Source: Pedobacter paludis (GTDB lineage Bacteria; Bacteroidota; Bacteroidia; Sphingobacteriales; Sphingobacteriaceae). From it: a DNA stretch of 64,000 nucleotides. The stretch is taken from contig NZ_QGNY01000003.1 of the NCBI RefSeq assembly GCF_003173575.1, forward strand, positions 1-64,000, read 5' to 3'. Positions 27,810 through 37,693 of this stretch are shown here, in pieces (within the stretch, counting starts at the first letter, position 1; each line of letters opens with the position of its first letter). The notes below the pieces were generated by a model, which was not told the origin of the DNA, ran no database searches, and saw nothing but the letters and a program-made list of their open reading frames with translations. The position numbers and the translations under genes are program-made.

Positions 27810-29153
27810 CTACTTTTTAGCGTCTTTGCTAAACAATTGGTCTTTAGATGTTTTCTCTACAACAAGTCCATCCTTCAATTTGTTCTGAATTGCAGAATAC
27901 GGTCCAGTAACAATTTCCTGACCAGCTTTGATACCTGTTTTTACAATGATAAACTGATCATTTTGAATGCCTGTGGTAACTTCTACCTTTTTAACTTTTT
28001 TGGTTGAAGCATCGTAAACATAAACGTACTGCTTTATGGTTTTATCGTTAAGTTTTGATTTTTGTTTATCGGTATTTTCTTGGTTGCCCTGATTTTTAGC
28101 ATCATCTCCTGTCTTGCTTCCATTATCTGTAAACACAGATTGAATTGGAATTGCCAAACCGGTTAAAGATTCGCTTTCGATATCTACGGTTGCAGACATA
28201 CCCGGACGGAAAATAGACTGCTGTTTTCCGGCTAACTCTTCAGTAATCCTAATTTTTACAGAGAAATTGGTTACCTGATCTACTGATGTTGAAGTCGTTG
28301 TACCCACTGCTGTTGATGAACTTGCGATTTCGGTTACAACACCTCTAAACTTCTTATCAGAAAAAGCATCCACTTCTATTGATGATTTATCGCCCACTTT
28401 AACACGGGTAATATCGTTTTCATTTACATCAACATTAACTTCCATTGATGATAAATTCGAAATACGCATAATTTCTGTACCTGCCATTTGCGAAGTACCC
28501 AAGATACGATCGCCTAATTCGATAGATAATTTTGAAACCACACCATCAACCGGCGCATAAATTGTTGTTTTGGCTAAATTGGCACCTGCCTCCTTAACAT
28601 TCGCACCAGTTTGTTCTAATGTAAATTTAGCACCTGTTACATTTTCTTTTGCACTGGCCAAAGTTGCTTTAGCTGTTAAATAAGCAGCTTTAGCCGCATC
28701 AAATTCTGAAGCTGAAATTACTTTTTTGGCAAAAAGCTCTACATTACGTTTGTATGTTGCTTCTGCATTTACAAAGTTTGCCTGGTTTTGAATCAATTGT
28801 TGTTGTGCGCCTGCTACACTAGCCTTTTGAGCGTTAAACGTAGCCACAGTTCTTTCGTAACCCGATTGCAAAACATCTGGTCTCACTTTACAAAGCAACT
28901 GACCTGCCTTAACAATATCGCCTTCTTTCACTTTTAATTCTACAACCTCTCCAGATACTTCAGAACTTAGTTTTACCTCAGTTTCTGGCTGTATTTTACC
29001 ACTAGCAGTTACAGTTTCTACAACCGTTTTATCTGATGCTTTTTCTGTAGTTACTTTTTCTGTTTTATTGCCACCGATAACTCCAGCTAGTTTTAATCCA
29101 ATAAGGATTACCAGAATAACTCCAACGGTAATTAATATGTGCTTCAGTTTCAT
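27810..29153 (-). CDS. Efflux periplasmic adaptor (MacA/HlyD-like membrane fusion protein)
   Basis: A 447-aa protein with one N-terminal membrane helix (ILITVGVILVILIGLKLAGV). Next comes the lipoyl/barrel-sandwich half KIQPETEVKLSSEVSGEVVELKVKEGDIVKAGQLLCKV, and a long alpha hairpin rich in Ala/Gln. The second lipoyl half is TIYAPVDGVVSKLSIELGDR, followed by a beta-barrel. It should link an inner-membrane exporter to the TolC-like channel encoded just upstream (gap 130 nt). No ABC or RND permease gene is in the window next to it. A Lys/Asn/Gln-rich insertion (about residues 345-365) is low complexity. Confidence 0.92.
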   Translation of the reverse strand: MKLKHILITVGVILVILIGLKLAGVIGGNKTEKVTTEKASDKTVVETVTASGKIQPETEVKLSSEVSGEVVELKVKEGDIVKAGQLLCKVRPDVLQSGYERTVATFNAQKASVAGAQQQLIQNQANFVNAEATYKRNVELFAKKVISASEFDAAKAAYLTAKATLASAKENVTGAKFTLEQTGANVKEAGANLAKTTIYAPVDGVVSKLSIELGDRILGTSQMAGTEIMRISNLSSMEVNVDVNENDITRVKVGDKSSIEVDAFSDKKFRGVVTEIASSSTAVGTTTSTSVDQVTNFSVKIRITEELAGKQQSIFRPGMSATVDIESESLTGLAIPIQSVFTDNGSKTGDDAKNQGNQENTDKQKSKLNDKTIKQYVYVYDASTKKVKKVEVTTGIQNDQFIIVKTGIKAGQEIVTGPYSAIQNKLKDGLVVEKTSKDQLFSKDAKK

Positions 29154-29283
29154 AATATTGTATTGCGTTTGTTTGTATTTATGTTGTAATGTTTAAGGGT
29201 GTAATCGTCGTTCGCGAGGTTTACACCTATTATATAATTTGTATTTATTTTAGATTTAGACTTTCAGCTTAGTGTTTTCCACC

Positions 29284-30642
29284 TTAAAAATTAATCTGTT
29301 TGCCTAGATAATAATCAATAACTTTCGCTCTAAATAAAAGATCATATTTTGCTTGAATAAAATCAATCTCTGCTTTATTTCTATTCGTTTGTGCTGTGCT
29401 ATAATCTAAAGAGTTAACTAAACCAACATTATAACGTTGTTCTACAACATAAAAAGCATCTTTTTGTGCATTAAAGGCATTTTGTGTTGAAACGAAACGG
29501 CTCTGCGCCGCTTTTAAATCGGTTGTTGCCTGAAAAATAACTTTATTCAGATTATTTTTTGCCAACTGCTCCTGCGTTAAAGTATTGTTATAAGTTATTT
29601 TCGCTCTTCTAACTCCGGAACGGGCAGCGAAACCATTAAAAATTGGAATCTGAAGACTCATGCCTATACTCTGACCAAAACGTTGATTGATCTGATCTGC
29701 AAATGACTGTTGTGCAAATTGACCTGCATAGTTAAACTGGTAAGAATAGGAAGAGGATAATCCAGCACCCAAACTCAATCTAGGCGAGTAAGCCCCCTTT
29801 GCGACGTCAATAGCCTGTTTAGCAGCCAAAGAACGCAAATTTGCCAATTTAATATCTGGAAAGATTTTCATGGCATTATCGAAAATCTCATCTGGATTAT
29901 TTGTGGTTGGCGTTACCTGGATATTATCGATAATCGGTGCCTGCACAACAAATTTCTGACTTGGTGGCAATTCCATTAATTGACCCAATGTTAAATACGA
30001 AACCGATAATTGGTTTTGTGCATTGGTTAAATTTAATTCGGCTGTAGCAACTTGCGATTTAGCCTGAGAAATATCTGCCAAGGTTTTATTTCCAGCATCC
30101 AACAGCGCATTTTCTCTAATTAATGTTTTATTCGAGATATCCAATTGCTCTTGTGAAGCTCTGGCCAAATCTGTATTGTAGAGCACCTGAAGATAAGCCG
30201 TTACAACTTGTAAAATCAAATCGTTTTTAACTTTTTCTATGTTGCTTTTATCTGCTTCTAATAAAGTTTTATTTTGTCTAATCTGATTGATTTTTGCAAA
30301 CCCCTGGAAAACATCAACATTGGTGCTTAAATTACCGCTTGTATATAATGAAGTTTGGTTGGTTACCTGAAAAGTTGTTTGGTCCAAACCACGTCCGAAA
30401 GTTAAATTGGGATTTATACTTCCGTTTAAGGTAGGATAAAGTGCGTATTTAGACTGACTAAGGTTCTCTTCGCTTAAAGCAGCACTAAACTGAGCCTGTT
30501 TAATTTGCAGGTTGTTCTTTAAAGTATTGTCAACAGCCTGTTGAATCGTAATCACTTCCTGAGCTTGAACATTCTGAGAGACGCAAAAACTTACAATTAA
30601 AGCAAAACCGGTTAAAAACTTATTCTTGGTAAACATTTTCAT
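29284..30642 (-). CDS. TolC family outer-membrane efflux protein
   Basis: A 452-aa protein from the ATG at 30642, which directly precedes a signal peptide (KNKFLTGFALIVSFCVSQNVQAQ). Earlier in-frame codons would add 17 residues with no signal character. Two OEP repeats are visible: ITIQQAVDNTLKNNLQIKQAQ at the N-terminus and a second beginning IFDNAMKIFPDIKLANLR. The end is IDFIQAKYDLLFRAKVIDYYLG. It forms the outer-membrane channel for the adaptor gene 130 nt downstream. Confidence 0.93.
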   Translation of the reverse strand: MKMFTKNKFLTGFALIVSFCVSQNVQAQEVITIQQAVDNTLKNNLQIKQAQFSAALSEENLSQSKYALYPTLNGSINPNLTFGRGLDQTTFQVTNQTSLYTSGNLSTNVDVFQGFAKINQIRQNKTLLEADKSNIEKVKNDLILQVVTAYLQVLYNTDLARASQEQLDISNKTLIRENALLDAGNKTLADISQAKSQVATAELNLTNAQNQLSVSYLTLGQLMELPPSQKFVVQAPIIDNIQVTPTTNNPDEIFDNAMKIFPDIKLANLRSLAAKQAIDVAKGAYSPRLSLGAGLSSSYSYQFNYAGQFAQQSFADQINQRFGQSIGMSLQIPIFNGFAARSGVRRAKITYNNTLTQEQLAKNNLNKVIFQATTDLKAAQSRFVSTQNAFNAQKDAFYVVEQRYNVGLVNSLDYSTAQTNRNKAEIDFIQAKYDLLFRAKVIDYYLGKQINF

Positions 30643-30701
30643 AATTTGTTTCAAATCTATATAAACAACTTTAAATAATTTCAATCTGCACAAGCAATTA
30701 C

Positions 30702-30709
30702 TAACTTTG
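30702..30709 (+). promoter_or_regulatory. Candidate -7 element close to a start codon
   Basis: TAACTTTG is a perfect TAnnTTTG match, with TTTC as a possible -33 box 19 nt upstream. The ATG of the deacetylase gene is at 30714. The start site expected about 5-7 nt downstream of the element would give a leaderless or nearly leaderless mRNA. Confidence 0.45.
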
Positions 30710-30713
30710 AATA

Positions 30714-31349
30714 ATGTACTTGGTCAAATCACCGCTTCTGCTTAAATGGTATTACCCATCTTTACTTTGGAATAAATCCCGAACCGAAAAAGTTATTTAT
30801 TTGACCTTTGACGATGGACCTATACCCAATGTTACAGACTTTGTATTAAAAACTTTGAAAGCCTTTAATGCTAAAGCCACTTTTTTTTGCATCGGCGATA
30901 ATATTCAAAAACACCCTGATGTTTTTGAGCGTGTAAAAAACGACGGCCATGCAATTGGCAACCATACTTTCAACCATTTAAAAGGATGGGTAACCGAGAA
31001 TGAAACTTATTTGCAAAATACAATTAAGTGTCAACAATTTACCAAGTCCAATCTTTTTAGGCCACCTTATGGAAGAATTAAAAAATCACAGATCAAAAGT
31101 CTAAATTCAAACTTAGGGCATCAAACTCCAGACTCCAAACTAAAAATTGTTATGTGGGATGTTTTAAGCGGTGATTTCGACGTTAATCTAGCTCCCGAAA
31201 AATGTTATCACAATGTGATAAAACATACACAAAACGGATCGATAATCGTTTTTCACGATAGCTTAAAAGCTTTTGATCGGCTGGAATGTGCATTACCTAA
31301 AGTGCTGGCTTATTTTACCCAAAAAGGTTATCAGTTTTCTTCACTTTAA
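30714..31349 (+). CDS. Polysaccharide deacetylase (NodB homology) family protein
   Basis: A 211-aa carbohydrate esterase family 4 domain. It has all main motifs: VIYLTFDDGP (metal/catalytic Asp pair near residues 33-34), GNHTFNH (metal His), RPPYGRI, VMWDVLSGDFD and SIIVFHDS. It removes acetyl groups from amino sugars, for example in peptidoglycan or exopolysaccharide. No signal peptide or membrane helix is evident, so it is either cytoplasmic or exported by an unseen route. The gene is divergent from tolC with a 71-nt gap. Confidence 0.92.
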   Translation: MYLVKSPLLLKWYYPSLLWNKSRTEKVIYLTFDDGPIPNVTDFVLKTLKAFNAKATFFCIGDNIQKHPDVFERVKNDGHAIGNHTFNHLKGWVTENETYLQNTIKCQQFTKSNLFRPPYGRIKKSQIKSLNSNLGHQTPDSKLKIVMWDVLSGDFDVNLAPEKCYHNVIKHTQNGSIIVFHDSLKAFDRLECALPKVLAYFTQKGYQFSSL

Positions 31350-31480
31350 CGTTTAGGCCATTGTTGTGCCAAAAATAAAATGCCATTTAAAACCTTATTA
31401 AATAGCACTTTATTAAATATAGCTAGAATTTTTGTCCAAAATCGAACAAAAATGTTCATTAACGGACAATGAGCAAATCA

Positions 31481-32413
31481 TTATTTAAGCATAATCGATG
31501 AAGAAGTATTCTTGATAAAAATTACCGCATCAAAATCATCGGTAAGTTTAACGGGTAAGGCATAAGGCGCTCGCCAATCTGCCCAAATGTTGGTTATAGA
31601 ATTTTTAAACCCAGACAGCGGACTATCTTGACGGAGGTAAATATAAAAGTTAGAGAATTTTACTTCAGAAAACAATTGGGTAAAGTTTTTGGCCGGAAGT
31701 TCGAGTTTATGGCTTTCTATTTTGAAGCTTCCATCTTCTAAAAAACGTAAGGTATTTACAGTTCCTTGGTAAGTATCGAAGGCAATGTTGTAATAATCGG
31801 AGCCAAAATAATTCTTCAAATGCTGACCCAATCCATTTATTCCGGCCATTGTGCTGTTCCTAGCCAAATGCAGGTTATGGCTCCAAGCAACTGTTTTAGC
31901 TTTTGTTTTCACCTGTTTTTCAATAATGCATTCGGCCATTAAACTATCGCGGGTATAAGGATCGGTAAAATCTATTTTACTGAATCCAAAAACTTCTATC
32001 TTAACCTTTGAGGTATTATTATAATTCTTAATCCATTCAAATAAATCGAAAAATGATTGTGTTTTATACAGTCTAAAATCATCCATAAGTACTTTTAAAT
32101 CTCCTTTACCCGTTAGTACATATTGATTAATCTTTTCAATTTCAGTATCTGTAAATTCGAATCCTATCTGCGTATAGTTCTGGTTTTTAATAAGATATTT
32201 AACAATCTTATTCTTTTCTCTAAAAAATTCTTCAGTACCATGCGAGGCTTCGCCTAGACCAACTACCGTTCCTGTTTTTATTTTCGAAAGGTAATCCGAA
32301 TCTAAACTAACCGCATTTTGGTTGAGCCAGTCTAACTGTAGTTTTTGGGTTTCCTGCGCTTTTGCAGTTAAAATTGTGAAGATCAATAATGCGAGGTAAA
32401 TTATTTTTTTCAT
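31481..32413 (-). CDS. Erythromycin esterase family protein
   Basis: A 310-aa exported protein (signal peptide ending LTAKAQ). GTVVGLGEASHGTEEFFREK holds the conserved Glu/His of the Ere family. KTVAWSHNLHLARNS holds the second conserved His region. At 310 residues it is shorter than the typical 400-residue esterases. Many chromosomal relatives in Bacteroidota have no shown macrolide activity, so a resistance role should not be assumed. It stands alone. Confidence 0.8.
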   Translation of the reverse strand: MKKIIYLALLIFTILTAKAQETQKLQLDWLNQNAVSLDSDYLSKIKTGTVVGLGEASHGTEEFFREKNKIVKYLIKNQNYTQIGFEFTDTEIEKINQYVLTGKGDLKVLMDDFRLYKTQSFFDLFEWIKNYNNTSKVKIEVFGFSKIDFTDPYTRDSLMAECIIEKQVKTKAKTVAWSHNLHLARNSTMAGINGLGQHLKNYFGSDYYNIAFDTYQGTVNTLRFLEDGSFKIESHKLELPAKNFTQLFSEVKFSNFYIYLRQDSPLSGFKNSITNIWADWRAPYALPVKLTDDFDAVIFIKNTSSSIMLK

Positions 32414-32620
32414 AGGGCTTTATATTTTTGATGTTTTAAAAGTGATCATTCCATAAAACTTTATGAATAATTCATAAGTAGATTAAAAAGGAAGTTGAGA
32501 ACAGTTATTTAGAATAATCCTAAATAATACAATGATGTAAGTATGACTGCTATAGGAGTATTTTTTTTGTAAATTCGCAGCTAGTAGAATAGAAGTATTA
32601 CCTTTTAACCAATAAAATCG

Positions 32621-34894
32621 ATGGCTTTTGATATAGACATGATTAAAAAGGTTTATGCAAACTTCGGGAGCCGTGTAGAAGCTGCTCGCAAGATCGTTGG
32701 CAGACCTTTAACATTATCAGAAAAAATATTGTATGCTCACCTTTGGGATGGAGATCCAAAAAAAGCATTTTCTCGCGGAACAGACTATGTAGATTTCGCA
32801 CCAGATCGTGTAGCAATGCAAGATGCAACTGCTCAAATGGCTCTTTTGCAATTTATGCAAGCTGGTCGTCCGCAAGTTGCTGTACCTTCAACCGTTCACT
32901 GTGACCACTTAATTACTGCTAAAGAAGGTGCTTCAATAGATCTTCCCCACGCAAAAACAGAAAGCGCTGAAGTTTTTGATTTCTTATCTTCTGTATCAAA
33001 TAAATACGGCATTGGTTTTTGGAAACCGGGTGCCGGTATTATCCACCAAGTAGTTTTAGAAAATTATGCATTCCCAGGTGGAATGATGATCGGAACCGAC
33101 TCTCACACAGTTAATGCAGGTGGTTTGGGTATGGTTGCTATTGGTGTTGGTGGTGCAGATGCTTGTGATGTTATGGCTGGATTACCTTGGGAGCTAAAAT
33201 TCCCTAAGCTAATTGGTGTTAAATTAACAGGTAAATTAAATGGCTGGACTTCTGCTAAGGATGTAATTTTAAAGGTTGCAGGTATTTTAACCGTAAAAGG
33301 TGGTACTGGTGCAATTGTAGAATATTTTGGCGATGGCGCCATCAACTTAAGCTGTACCGGTAAAGGAACCATCTGTAATATGGGTGCCGAAATTGGTGCA
33401 ACAACTTCAACTTTCGGTTACGATGAAAGCATGGAACGTTATTTACGTGCTACAGGTAGAGACGAAGTTGCAGACGAAGCAAATAAAATTGCCGCTTACT
33501 TAACTGGCGATGATGCTGTGTATGCAGATCCAGAAAGCTATTTTGATCAAGTAATTGAAATTAATTTAGATGAATTAGAACCATATTTAAACGGTCCTTT
33601 TACTCCAGATTTAGCTACTCCAGTTTCTCAAATGAAAGTGGAAGCAGAGAAAAACGGTTGGCCTTTAAAGGTTGAATGGGGCTTAATTGGTTCTTGTACC
33701 AATTCATCGTACGAAGATTTATCAAGAGCGGCATCAATTGCCAATCAAGCCATTGCTAAAGGTTTGGTTACGAAATCTGCATTTGGTATTAACCCGGGTT
33801 CTGAACAAGTACGCTACACTGCAAATCGCGATGGTTTCTTAAAAACCTTCGAAGATTTAGATGCAACAATATTTACGAATGCCTGCGGACCATGTATTGG
33901 TATGTGGGACCGTACAGGTGCAGAAAAGGCAGAGAAAAATACAATTGTACACTCGTTTAACAGAAACTTTGCAAAACGTGCCGATGGTAATCCAAATACA
34001 TTCGCATTTGTAGCTTCACCAGAAATGGTTGCAGCGATTGCAATTGCTGGTGATTTAGGTTTTAATCCATTAACGGATACGTTAACAAACGATAAAGGTG
34101 AGCAAGTAAAGTTAGATCCACCAGTTGGTGATGAGTTACCTGTAAACGGTTATGCTGTAGAAGATGCAGGTTTCCAAGCACCAGCAGCTGATGGTTCATC
34201 GGTTGAAGTTTTGGTTTCACCTACTTCTCACCGCTTACAATTGTTAGATCCATTTACGCCTTGGGAAGGTACTGATTTAAAAGGCTTAAAACTTTTAATC
34301 AAAGCTAAGGGTAAATGTACAACCGATCATATTTCTATGGCCGGTCCATGGTTGAAATTCCGTGGTCACTTAGATAACATTTCGAACAACATGCTTATCG
34401 GCGCAGTAAATTACTTCAATGATAAAACAGATAACGTTAAAAATGAATTAACTGGCGAATATGGTCCAGTTCCAGCTACTCAACGCGATTACAAAGCTGC
34501 AGGTATTGGTTCTATTGTTGTTGGCGATGAAAACTATGGTGAAGGCTCATCTCGTGAGCATGCCGCTATGGAGCCTCGTCATTTAGGCGTTCGTGCAGTA
34601 TTGGTAAAATCTTTTGCTCGTATCCACGAAACCAACCTTAAAAAACAAGGTATGTTGGGCTTAACTTTTGCCGATAAAGATGATTATGATAAGATTTTAG
34701 AAGATGATGTAATCGATATTATCGGTTTAACAGAATTTACTCCAGATAAACCACTAACATTGGTTTTACACCATGCAGATGGAACTGAAGAATCATTCTT
34801 GGTTAATCACAGTTACAATGCTCAACAGATTGAATGGTTTATTGCAGGTGGTGCATTAAACATTATCAGAAGAGAAGCTGCGCTTAAAGCATAA
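32621..34894 (+). CDS. Aconitate hydratase
   Basis: A 757-aa TCA-cycle enzyme that interconverts citrate and isocitrate. The [4Fe-4S] ligands are in [11 protein letters not shown] (near residue 357) and [10 protein letters not shown] (near 422). The substrate motifs [26 protein letters not shown] and [18 protein letters not shown] are intact. Length and motif order fit the mitochondrial-type aconitase common in Bacteroidota. It is monocistronic with a terminator behind it. Confidence 0.97.
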   Translation: MAFDIDMIKKVYANFGSRVEAARKIVGRPLTLSEKILYAHLWDGDPKKAFSRGTDYVDFAPDRVAMQDATAQMALLQFMQAGRPQVAVPSTVHCDHLITAKEGASIDLPHAKTESAEVFDFLSSVSNKYGIGFWKPGAGIIHQVVLENYAFPGGMMIGTDSHTVNAGGLGMVAIGVGGADACDVMAGLPWELKFPKLIGVKLTGKLNGWTSAKDVILKVAGILTVKGGTGAIVEYFGDGAINLSCTGKGTICNMGAEIGATTSTFGYDESMERYLRATGRDEVADEANKIAAYLTGDDAVYADPESYFDQVIEINLDELEPYLNGPFTPDLATPVSQMKVEAEKNGWPLKVEWGLIGSCTNSSYEDLSRAASIANQAIAKGLVTKSAFGINPGSEQVRYTANRDGFLKTFEDLDATIFTNACGPCIGMWDRTGAEKAEKNTIVHSFNRNFAKRADGNPNTFAFVASPEMVAAIAIAGDLGFNPLTDTLTNDKGEQVKLDPPVGDELPVNGYAVEDAGFQAPAADGSSVEVLVSPTSHRLQLLDPFTPWEGTDLKGLKLLIKAKGKCTTDHISMAGPWLKFRGHLDNISNNMLIGAVNYFNDKTDNVKNELTGEYGPVPATQRDYKAAGIGSIVVGDENYGEGSSREHAAMEPRHLGVRAVLVKSFARIHETNLKKQGMLGLTFADKDDYDKILEDDVIDIIGLTEFTPDKPLTLVLHHADGTEESFLVNHSYNAQQIEWFIAGGALNIIRREAALKA

Positions 34895-34917
34895 AGCTAA
34901 AAGCATATAGTTTATAT

Positions 34918-34954
34918 AATCCCGTTTTGAGTAAAATCAGAACGGGATTTTTTT
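34918..34954 (+). terminator. Terminator after aconitase
   Basis: A 13-bp stem (AATCCCGTTTTGA / TCAGAACGGGATT, one G-U pair) followed by a T run. Confidence 0.85.
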
Positions 34955-35010
34955 GTTGCAGAATTAAAATTAAAATCTATTTTTGCTTTTCATTAAATCA
35001 CGCTCTAATC

Positions 35011-35538
35011 ATGAAAAAGCTCTTTCTTTGTGCTTTAACCGCATTAGCATTCCTTGGAGCCAAGGCTCAGGATGCTCAAAACACAATCAAAATTAACCCT
35101 TTAAGTGCCTTGCTGAGCACCGGATCTGTTTTCTATGAACGAAAAATCAATGATGGTATTTCGGCACAGCTTGGGCTTGCTTACACAGGCATTAAACTAG
35201 ATGATGTTAAATTTACAGGACTTGCAATTACACCAGAGGTTCGTTTCTACCTAAAACAAAAAGCCATCAGCGGTGTATACGCCGCTCCTTTTTTAAGGTA
35301 TCAAAATTATACCGTTACCGACGGAACAGATAAAGGTAATTATAACTCGTTTGGCGGTGGAGCCTTAATCGGTCGCCAGTGGGTTTACGGTAGTGGCTTT
35401 GTTCTCGATTTATTTTTTGGCCCAAGCTATAACAACGGCACATACAAAGCAACTCAAGGAAACAATGAGCCTGATATTAAAGGTGGTATTGAAGGCTTTG
35501 GTATTCGTACCGGTATTGCCTTAGGTTTTGGTTTTTAA
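35011..35538 (+). CDS. Outer-membrane beta-barrel protein, DUF3575-like
   Basis: A 175-aa protein. The start at 35011 is chosen because it opens the signal peptide MKKLFLCALTALAFLGAKAQ; upstream in-frame codons overlap the aconitase terminator. The mature part alternates short beta strands (TIKINPLSALLSTGSVFYERKIN, PEVRFYLKQKAISGVYAAPFLRYQNY) and ends in an aromatic strand (IALGFGF). That is the pattern of small eight-stranded barrels. The function is unknown. A terminator follows. Confidence 0.75.
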   Translation: MKKLFLCALTALAFLGAKAQDAQNTIKINPLSALLSTGSVFYERKINDGISAQLGLAYTGIKLDDVKFTGLAITPEVRFYLKQKAISGVYAAPFLRYQNYTVTDGTDKGNYNSFGGGALIGRQWVYGSGFVLDLFFGPSYNNGTYKATQGNNEPDIKGGIEGFGIRTGIALGFGF

Positions 35539-35553
35539 GATAAAATTCGTGCT

Positions 35554-35588
35554 AAAACTCGTTTTGTTAACTCAAAACGAGTTTTTTT
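35554..35588. terminator. Bidirectional terminator
   Basis: A perfect 13-bp stem (AAAACTCGTTTTG / CAAAACGAGTTTT) with a 6-nt loop and a T run lies between convergent genes. Confidence 0.85.
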
Positions 35589-35589
35589 A

Positions 35590-35778
35590 TTAAGCTCTAA
35601 ATTCAAAATTACACTCGACACATTTAAAAGTACCTTTTGGTGCTAATCGCAAATTTAAAAGTCCCAAAAAATTAAATTGATTGTGCCTCGAATGTTCTTT
35701 GAATAATTTATCTGAACCACATTTTGGGCAGGTTAGCTTTTTCTCTTGATTTTCTCCAATAGTTTTATCTCTCATCAT
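35590..35778 (-). CDS. Small zinc-ribbon protein
   Basis: A 62-aa soluble protein with two CxxC knuckles, CPKCGSD near residue 17 and CVECNFEF near the C-terminus. This is a classic zinc ribbon. No membrane helix is present. It follows the DUF2007 protein by 16 nt and is probably co-transcribed. The function is unknown; MRDKTIG at the second Met is an alternative start. Confidence 0.72.
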   Translation of the reverse strand: MMRDKTIGENQEKKLTCPKCGSDKLFKEHSRHNQFNFLGLLNLRLAPKGTFKCVECNFEFRA

Positions 35779-35794
35779 TTTTAATCAATCATCC

Positions 35795-36232
35795 TTATTT
35801 AAATTCATGACCACAGTTATAGCAATGATGGCATTTGTTACCTTTGAAAGGAAGAAAAACACCTACAAAAACAGAAACTAGAATAACCCACCAGCTAAAT
35901 TTCTTTTTTGTTGCCATTCCGTAACCAACGTTATCTGAGCCACAAACTTCGCAGAGAATTTTTTCTTCTGTGACTTGGTTCGTTCCATCATTTTCATCAA
36001 CCAAATTACTGTTATCTTCGGCCAAGAGCTGATTGATTTCATCTACATCTCGTTCAAAAACAATAAGTTTAACACCTCCAATTGCCTGATTGTATAAAGG
36101 CTGGATGGTTGATACATTTTCATCGGCCAAGAAGCAGGAAAAACCGCTATCTTCTAATCGAGACTTAATTATATTGGCTTCAATTGGATTATAAAATGTG
36201 CTGTAAACAATTGTTGTGTCGTTCATATTCAA
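35795..36232 (-). CDS. DUF2007 domain protein with membrane helix and zinc ribbon
   Basis: A 145-aa protein. Residues about 8-70 match the DUF2007 'putative signal transducing protein' domain (FYNPIEANIIKSRLEDSGFSCFLAD, GGVKLIVFERDVDEINQLL). The fold is PII/ferredoxin-like and ligand and partner are unknown. It is followed by CEVCGSDNVGYG, one hydrophobic helix (WWVILVSVFVGVFLPF) and CHHCYNCGHEF, so two CxxC pairs straddle a helix. It pairs with the zinc-ribbon gene downstream. Confidence 0.82.
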   Translation of the reverse strand: MNMNDTTIVYSTFYNPIEANIIKSRLEDSGFSCFLADENVSTIQPLYNQAIGGVKLIVFERDVDEINQLLAEDNSNLVDENDGTNQVTEEKILCEVCGSDNVGYGMATKKKFSWWVILVSVFVGVFLPFKGNKCHHCYNCGHEFK

Positions 36233-36262
36233 ACTTATGAATTCTATTAATGACCGTCAAAA

Positions 36263-37600
36263 TTAATGTCTTAAAAACTCTTGCCACCAATATCCCGAAT
36301 CTTTTATAGTGCGCTGCTGCGTTTTAAAATCATTATAAACCAAACCGAAACGTGTGGTAAATCCTTCGGCCCATTCAAAATTATCCATCAATGTCCAAGC
36401 CATGTAACCTGTAATATTTATACCTTCATTTTTCGCTCTAAGCAATGCATCTAAATAAAGTTTAAAGTATTCTATACGTTCCTGATCCTCAACCTTATTA
36501 TTAACAACTTTATCATGATAAGCAGCGCCATTCTCTGTTATAACGATATTTTTAATATTTGGATAACTTGCAAACTGTTTTATAATGTTGTAAAAACCAT
36601 TTGCGTTTATTTCCCAGCCCATTGCGGTATGCGGTTTCTTTCTGCTTTTCGCTTTAACCTCCCAAGCCTGAATTACCGGGATAAAGGCATTGTACTTTAC
36701 CGTTAACGGAAAATAATTTTGCAGACCGATAAAATCAAAATCAAACTTTAAACGTTCCTTGTGTCGCCAAGTGCCATATTCAATTTGAAATTTTTCGAGC
36801 ACATCCCAATCTGCTGTTGGGAAACCTAAGCCTTGGGCGGGCTCGATAAAAAGTCTGTTCATTAAACAGTCTACCCTTTTGGCGGCTAAAATATCATTAT
36901 CGCTTTGCGTAAAGGGAATAATTTCCGAACAGGAATATGTGGTTCCAATATTGGCCCGATTTACTTCAGCTCTTAAAATTTTAGCTCCATCTGCCTGAGC
37001 CAGCGCGGTGTGCAATACTGCAGAAAAGAAATTGCTTAATCCTGTTTTTCCCGGCGCATGAATGCCCAACATATATCCAAGGGAAGTAAAACCAAATGGC
37101 TCGTTTAAAACAATCCAGTTCTTTACCTTATCGCCATATTCATTTGCACAAATTCTAACAAAAGAATTGAAAGCGAAATTGATGCTAAAACTTGTCCATC
37201 CGCCCTCATTTTCTAAAGCCTGGGGCAAATCCCAATGGTAAAGCGTTACGTAAGGAACAATATCATTTTTTAGGCATTCATCAATTACATTATGATAGAA
37301 ACGAATTCCTTCGGGATTGATTTCTCCCGTTCCGTTAGGCAATATTCTAGACCAGGCTATTGAAAACCTAAAAACCTTAAAGCCCAGCAATTTTACTAGA
37401 GCAATATCTTCTTGATACTTGTGATAAAAATCGCAGGCTACATTAAGTTTATTGCCTTTCTTAATTTTCCCGGACCTTGAAGAAAAGTTATCCCAAATGG
37501 ATTGCCCCTTACCATACTGATTAGAAGCACCTTCTATTTGGGCCGCCGCAGTTGCTACACCCCATAAAAAATCTGTTCCAAAGTCAGTAGATTTGATCAT
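36263..37600 (-). CDS. Glycoside hydrolase family 1 beta-glucosidase
   Basis: A 445-aa cytoplasmic (beta/alpha)8-barrel enzyme. DFLWGVATAAAQIEG is the family N-terminal signature. NWIVLNEPF holds the acid/base Glu and NIVITENGAAY the nucleophile Glu. The YMAWTLMDNFEWAEGFTTRFGLVYND end is also typical. It hydrolyses terminal beta-glucosyl or related residues; the exact specificity is not readable. There is no signal peptide and no PUL neighbours. Confidence 0.95.
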   Translation of the reverse strand: MIKSTDFGTDFLWGVATAAAQIEGASNQYGKGQSIWDNFSSRSGKIKKGNKLNVACDFYHKYQEDIALVKLLGFKVFRFSIAWSRILPNGTGEINPEGIRFYHNVIDECLKNDIVPYVTLYHWDLPQALENEGGWTSFSINFAFNSFVRICANEYGDKVKNWIVLNEPFGFTSLGYMLGIHAPGKTGLSNFFSAVLHTALAQADGAKILRAEVNRANIGTTYSCSEIIPFTQSDNDILAAKRVDCLMNRLFIEPAQGLGFPTADWDVLEKFQIEYGTWRHKERLKFDFDFIGLQNYFPLTVKYNAFIPVIQAWEVKAKSRKKPHTAMGWEINANGFYNIIKQFASYPNIKNIVITENGAAYHDKVVNNKVEDQERIEYFKLYLDALLRAKNEGINITGYMAWTLMDNFEWAEGFTTRFGLVYNDFKTQQRTIKDSGYWWQEFLRH

Positions 37601-37693
37601 ATAATTGTTTCGCCAAGTTGCGAGTTTAATATTAACTAATCATTAACAATTTAAACTGCTAAAAATCAAAACTATTTTTAATAGTTTTACTTT

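Noticed and set aside
31481..32413. Macrolide resistance gene
   Set aside because: The erythromycin esterase family match is real, but the protein is short, chromosomal and without a resistance context; calling resistance would go beyond the sequence.
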